From assembly GCA_028551475.1 (NCBI GenBank), contig CM052360.1, positions 21,708,682 through 21,772,681 of the forward strand: a stretch of 64,000 bases of DNA, written 5' to 3'. Both the position numbers and the translations under genes were made by a program. The DNA is from Casuarina equisetifolia (taxonomy: Eukaryota; Streptophyta; Magnoliopsida; Fagales; Casuarinaceae). The notes under the pieces were generated by a model that did no database searches, was not told where the DNA came from, and saw nothing but the letters and a program-made list of their open reading frames with translations. Of this stretch, positions 59,135 to 64,000 are shown one piece after another (within the stretch, counting starts at the first letter, position 1; every line of letters begins with the position of its first letter).

Positions 59135-62100
59135 TTGACAAGAGAGAGAGAGAGCAGCGAGAATGGACTGAGACCTCAACGTCGGCGACTGCATGGCCAC
59201 CGGCTGGACCTCCTAGCCCTCAGCGGGAGGTCAGAAACTTCCGTCTACATCATCTTTTGGTCTAGGACACAAGAAATCATCTCAAAGCAACCACTCAGAA
59301 CACACGAAAACATCCCGAAACAACCACACGCACAACCTTCTCCGTCATAAATCGTACAAGAGTGCTACTAATAGAACTCTGTCGAAGTCCTATGTGGCGG
59401 CGACAGATTTACCTAGCAGTCCGAAGGTGTAGATGGCACCTCATGAACCAGCCCGATGTAGTCTTCTTGGATGCAAAATGGGATGAGGCTTTTGCAGCCC
59501 ATCGCCGTACTCTTATAGCCAAATTTAGTGGGATTCGTCTGCCAGCCGACGTTTTTGAACGTTTCATGAATACCACTTGGGGGCTTGGACAACCAGCAAT
59601 TGTTGGATTCAGATCGAACAAACAGATAATTATTCATCTCTAATTGGACAAAGACTTTGCGTGAGCATGGTCAAGGGACAATAAGGTCTTTGAAGAATCA
59701 AGATTTCTTCTGTTTCGTTGGGATGAAACACGCCTTGGAGACCGCACGACACTGGCGCTGTGGCTGAGACTTCCCAATCTGCCTCCAACCGGCCATAATC
59801 CAGGAGCCTTGGAAAAGCTTTGCAACCAGCTTGGTAAATTTCTGTGTGCAGATCTGCGTACACAAAAGTTCAAACACCCGGCATACACTCAGGTGTGCAT
59901 AGGACTAGAACTTGCCAAACCCTTGTCTGAGAATTTCAGGATTGCGTCTGGATCACGCAGGGATCTCCTCAACCACCTATCCTCAAAGACATTCAATACG
60001 AAGAAAAGATAGGTTGCTGCTCTCATTGTCATGTTCAAGGCCACGAACGTCATCTGTGTCACAAGCTCCAGACAGAGCAGTTATTTTCAAAAGGACACTC
60101 AAGCTATCGTGGCAGTCATCCCAAAGCCAGAAGTCCAACAGCTCACTGGGAAAGCATTGAAGAAGCAGAAAAAATCCCAACAAAAGATGTCAGTATCGGG
60201 ATAGAATCACCAAATTTGGCAGCAAAAACAGACTTCCACAGTCAGCTCACCACCTGTTTGTCAACCTGTCTCAACGGACAAAGGCAAAGGCAACTGGGGG
60301 AAATCCCTTCGGCTATCTCTTCTTCGAATGGAAACACGACAACTGCTACACAGCCCCCAATAGCATCATCCCAGAAAAGCATGCCACTCGAGAATTAAAG
60401 ACAAGACTCAAGTGAACGCTCCTCCATGCCTCAGCGGAATGAAGTTTTTGCCATAAACAATCTGATAAAGGGGGATTCAGCACAAGATTCTTTTCCAGGT
60501 TCTTCAGCCACAACAGTAAAGAAAATCTATAAAAGGAAGAAATCATACACAGCTGAAGGCAGTAGGAGTAGGAGTAGGCATAGATACTAACAAACAAGGT
60601 TTACATTAAACTAAAAAATAAGAACAACAGTAGTAGTTTAATGAAACCATTATCATGGGCCAATGGCCCTGCTATAGCACTACATAGAACAGAGCATAGC
60701 TGTGGCAGACTATTCTTCAAAGGGTTTCTCTCAACTGCCAGTTCTGGTTGAGTACATAGCTTTATTTAAGTTTTGGTTGAGTGATTGCTTAATAAATCCA
60801 TCAGCAATCAGGCATGCTCGGTCAGAGGGAATTCACGCCAGTTAAACTTTGTGTTACCAGATGGATCCTGCACCGATGATGTTGACATTTTGGGTTCGAT
60901 GGCAGTGTATTTCCATGAGGAGCTCCTATCTTCTCCTTCTACAACAAGCTTGTTATGATCGCAACTATCGTCATCAGATGTTCGGCTATCGTCAGATCCA
61001 TTAAGTCATGTTCCTAGGATAGTTACAGACGCACAAAATGCCATGCTTTGTAGACTGCTAGATTTGGAGGAAATTCAACAAGCAATAAGAAAGTCTGATC
61101 CAAATAGAGTTCTAGGTCCTAATGGAATCACTGACCATTTGTTTTCCACTGCAAAAGATATCGTAAGGGAGAATATGATGGCTGCCATTGAGGATTTTTT
61201 AAGGGAAGGCCAGATACCTTGAAGCACTATAGCAATGATGCTAGCCTTAATCCCCAAAGTCTCTCAATTGAGTAGCTTTGTAGACTTAACGCCAACCATT
61301 TTATTCACTTTTTGTTAAAAAGTTCTAGCGGAGATCCTAAATGGCTACTTAGCTCAGGTGCTTCCTTGTATGATTTTTTTGGAGCAATTGGACTTTGTCA
61401 AGAATATATCCATCTAAGAAAATATAGTGTTGGTGCAAGAAATGGTTCATGAAATTAACCAAATATTCTAGGTGGAAATGTGATAATTAAATTGGACACG
61501 TCCAAAGCTTTTGATGGATTGGAGTGATGTTTTTTGTTAAACGTCATGTTGAGGTTTGGGTTTTCAGTTACAAGGGAAGAAGTTTGGATTTTTCAATTCC
61601 ACTAAAGGTTTAACATAGGGGAATCCTTTTTCACCAAGCTTATTTATTATCGCTCAAAAAGCTCTCAATGGATAATTAAAGTTTATGGTACATAATGGGT
61701 TTATTGGAAGATAAAAAGGTACAAATGCATTTGGGTACATTTGACATTTACTTTATGCTAGTGACATGATTATTTTTCTTAATGGTTGGAAGAGATCAAT
61801 ATCCTACTTCATGGAACTTTTAAGAGAATACGAACATCATAGTGAGTAGTAAGTTAATGTGCGAAAATGCAACTTTACTTGGAAAGACAGCTCCTGTGTA
61901 CAAGAAGCACCACCTCAGATGTTGGACAAGCTTTTCTCATGCGGATCTTCATTGGAAATATTCGGGAGTTCCATTATTTAAAGGAAGGGTTAAGCAAATT
62001 TATTTTCAAGAGTTATTGACAAAGATCATAGGACGTATTAGCAATTGGAAGAACATGTTCCTCTCTCATGGGGGAAAGATTGACCTAGTCCAAAATATAC

Positions 62101-62780
62101 TATCTTCCCTACCATTACACTCAGTTTCCAAAGCTGCAAATGTTGTCTTGAGAAAGATCAACAAGAAAATGTCTGAATTCTGATGGAGTATCCGTGGGGT
62201 TCATAGACCTGATTGTGTAAGTTGGGAAAAAGGTTGTAGACCTACTGATGAGGGGGAATTGGGTATTCAAGACCTAACAATTGTCATGAAAAGCTTTCGT
62301 ACGAAGACGGCATGTAACTATCTCAAGGGTGACTGTTTATGGGTGCAATTGATGCAACAAAAGTATGGCATTGCTATGGAAGTTCTTCACTACCAAGGCA
62401 CATTCCAGCCTCTCATTGCTGGACTACTATAAGTTCTCATGCTTCATTGTTATCCAGCAAAGCAGATGGTTAGTAAATGATGCTTCTAGGTGAGATAGAG
62501 TATTTAGTGAGATAGGGGTTACTAATTTGACATTTGAGTACTTAGTGAGATAGAGGTGATCTGAAATATTAGAGTTCTATCTTCAGTACTAGATAATGAT
62601 AATGATAAATTATCATCCATTTTTAAAGGTGGTACAGTTCAATGTTTTTTATCTTATTTTAAAGACATCTTTTTCTCCTTGTTGAGGGTATGTAATGTTG
62701 GGTTTGGATTAGGCTTTTCCGCCTATCCTTTTATCCAATAAGCTATACTATTTCAGCCAGCCTTTGTTAATAAAACAAAT
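59135..62780 (+). mobile_element. LINE remnant with ORF1 (DUF4283, zinc knuckle) and ORF2 RT
   Basis: ORF1 remnant: DVFERFMNTTWGLGQPAIVG, FRWDETRLGDRTTLALWLRL then PNLPPTGHNPGALEKLCNQL (DUF4283), and a CCHC knuckle CSHCHVQGHERHLC at 60018-60059 after a frameshift. ORF2 remnant from 60.85 kb: GSMAVYFHEELLSS, LDLEEIQQAIRKSDPNRVLG then PNGITDHLFS, a degenerate active site YASDMIIF near 61760, and GRISNWKNMFLSHGGKIDLV. The endonuclease is missing and stops are frequent. The 3' end is at about 62.78 kb (TTAATAAAACAAATTC). Different family from the 29-38 kb LINEs. Confidence 0.82.
60018..60059 (+). pseudogene. CCHC zinc-knuckle coding remnant in LINE ORF1
   Basis: C-x2-C-x4-H-x4-C spacing is intact in CSHCHVQGHERHLC. 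Such a knuckle normally follows DUF4283 in plant LINE ORF1 proteins and binds nucleic acid. Confidence 0.75.
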
Positions 62781-62794
62781 TCAGTTAGAAAAAT

Positions 62795-63990
62795 GATTAT
62801 TTCATAATCATATGATATGTGAGCGATTTTGAGTTGCTGTCACTTCCTTAACTCAGTACCAGAAAATATTTTGCGCTATCGTTTTCTTGCAATGACGACT
62901 GGAATAGTTATCAACTTAAAAAACTGAAGGCAACCATAAAATGGGAGGATGGGATCGTGATTTGTGCTTTATCAAATTCAGAAGCTGATGACTGAACTAG
63001 GAGAAGAACGAAGCAACGAGGGAGGGAGAGACAGAGAGGAAGACGGAGGTGTTCAGGTCAGTTGCATCATTATTAGTGACTTTTAATTCAGATAGCAAAG
63101 GTTCATTCTTAATTCAGCTGTTGTAATCAGCGCCTACAATAATAAAATATAAATATGTTAACATAATAGATCTGCACTTGCACAAAAAGTGAGATAGAGC
63201 AAGAGAGGGAGAAAGGGAGAGGGAACGGCAAGTGCATTACTTTTAGTATTTTTTAATAGTAACAATATTTATCTTAAATCGAAAGAGGGAGAAAGAGACA
63301 GAGACCGATGGAAAGGAACAGTGCGAAGGAGAGAAGAGGAGGTGGGAATTCAGACCTTTCGTCAGTCTTATTTTAAGATCCTTCCACTAGGAAAGAATTT
63401 CTAAGCTTCAGTTGTTGTCATCAATACTATACAATGAAGCTTGTCATTATTTTGTTTGTGACAACAAACTAAAAACCCAAGTTGTTGAAATTAACGAATT
63501 AGAATAAAATTTATGATCAGAGAGCTCCGAATGAAAACACTAGTTTAAGGTTTCTCAACTTGAAAAACTACAAAAGTTCAGGCATTTTATTTAGCGAAAT
63601 AGCATAATTGGGAGCTGTGCATGAAGCGTCAATTGAAAACTACAGTTTAAAGTTTAACAGCTTGAAAAGCTGTAATTGAAATACCAAGTCTACAAAGCTT
63701 ATTGACATTTTATTTAGATGTATAGCATAACGGGAGCTAATGTGGACCAAACTCATCATTTATGCTCTAATTTTTGTTGGTTTTCCTCTTGTTCTCCATT
63801 GCTGCCCGTTCGCCCAACTGCTGCTTTGCCATTTCCATTGTTATTTCCAGTTTCATCCTGATGCATTATATCAATTAATTTATCATAACCACACTAGAAG
63901 AACAAGAGGAAAACCAACTAATAAATATGAGCCAATTCGAGGTTGAAACCCTCTTTATATAAACTCAACAAGAGTCGAGATAAATCTGCT
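62795..63990 (+). repeat. RM module, forward copy with deletion
   Basis: Follows 7245-8745 with gaps: GAGCGATTTTGAGTTGCTGT, TTTTCTTGCAATGACGACTG, ATATGTTAACATAATAGATC, CTTATTTTAAGATCCTTCCA, AGCATAATTGGGAGCT, then a distinct end (CATAACGGGAGCTAATGTGG) shared in part with 14.46 kb. No gene. Confidence 0.72.
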
Positions 63991-64000
63991 TGTCAAAAGT

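Overview
The window looks like nuclear DNA of a eudicot plant, probably woody. It is AT-rich and dominated by decayed L1-type LINEs, Copia and Gypsy-like LTR sequence, and families of shared segmental repeats. It also carries a block of plastid DNA (matK, ndhF, petA, psbB, trnP pieces), a plant-specific DUF247 gene and a retrocopied CBS-domain gene. No bacterial-type operon, rRNA gene or CRISPR array is present.

Layout. 0.2-3.1 kb is a scrambled nuclear plastid insert (NUPT) in which pieces of distant plastid loci are joined end to end, two of them inverted. 3.4-13.8 kb is repeat-rich. It holds a ~190-bp dispersed unit, the first copy of a ~3.8-kb segmental duplication, a degenerate tandem array (10.0-11.5 kb) and an LTR-like element (11.6-12.6 kb). 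14.6-17.8 kb holds a minus-strand, five-exon gene for a CDPK-like protein that lacks the HRD and DFG catalytic motifs. Its first visible intron is almost entirely an LTR and another intron carries a LINE tail. 17.9-23.9 kb is repeat and gene-fragment DNA. 23.9-26.8 kb is the second copy of the duplication, entered by a Copia element.

26.8-45.1 kb is best explained by one event. The 3' half of a Copia element lies on the minus strand at 26.8-28.2 kb. The 5' half lies on the plus strand at 41.3-45.1 kb. The halves meet at the same codons of the reverse transcriptase, and their outer flanks rejoin into the uninterrupted repeat seen elsewhere in the window. I infer a ~17-kb inversion (about 28.17-45.12 kb) that cut one Copia insertion in two. 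Inside it are nested LINEs (29.1-31.5 and 36.8-38.15 kb), inverted copies of outside repeats, and a clean 384-bp TRIM retrotransposon with 127-bp terminal repeats and a 5-bp target duplication.

45.1-64.0 kb holds an intronless, stop-containing copy of a CBSCBSPB-type gene (46.6-47.7 kb), a Copia gag fragment, a LINE tail, and the DUF247 locus (51.4-59.0 kb). The DUF247 gene is the only full-length intact coding sequence I see (CDS 55761-57086, with a probable untranslated first exon at 54.6 kb). A duplicated promoter plus first exon lies upstream, and a broken 3' fragment lies downstream. A LINE with DUF4283/zinc-knuckle ORF1 and RT ORF2 remnants (59.1-62.8 kb) and another shared repeat copy close the window. 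The likely expressed genes are the DUF247 gene and possibly the CDPK-like gene; nearly everything else is relic DNA.
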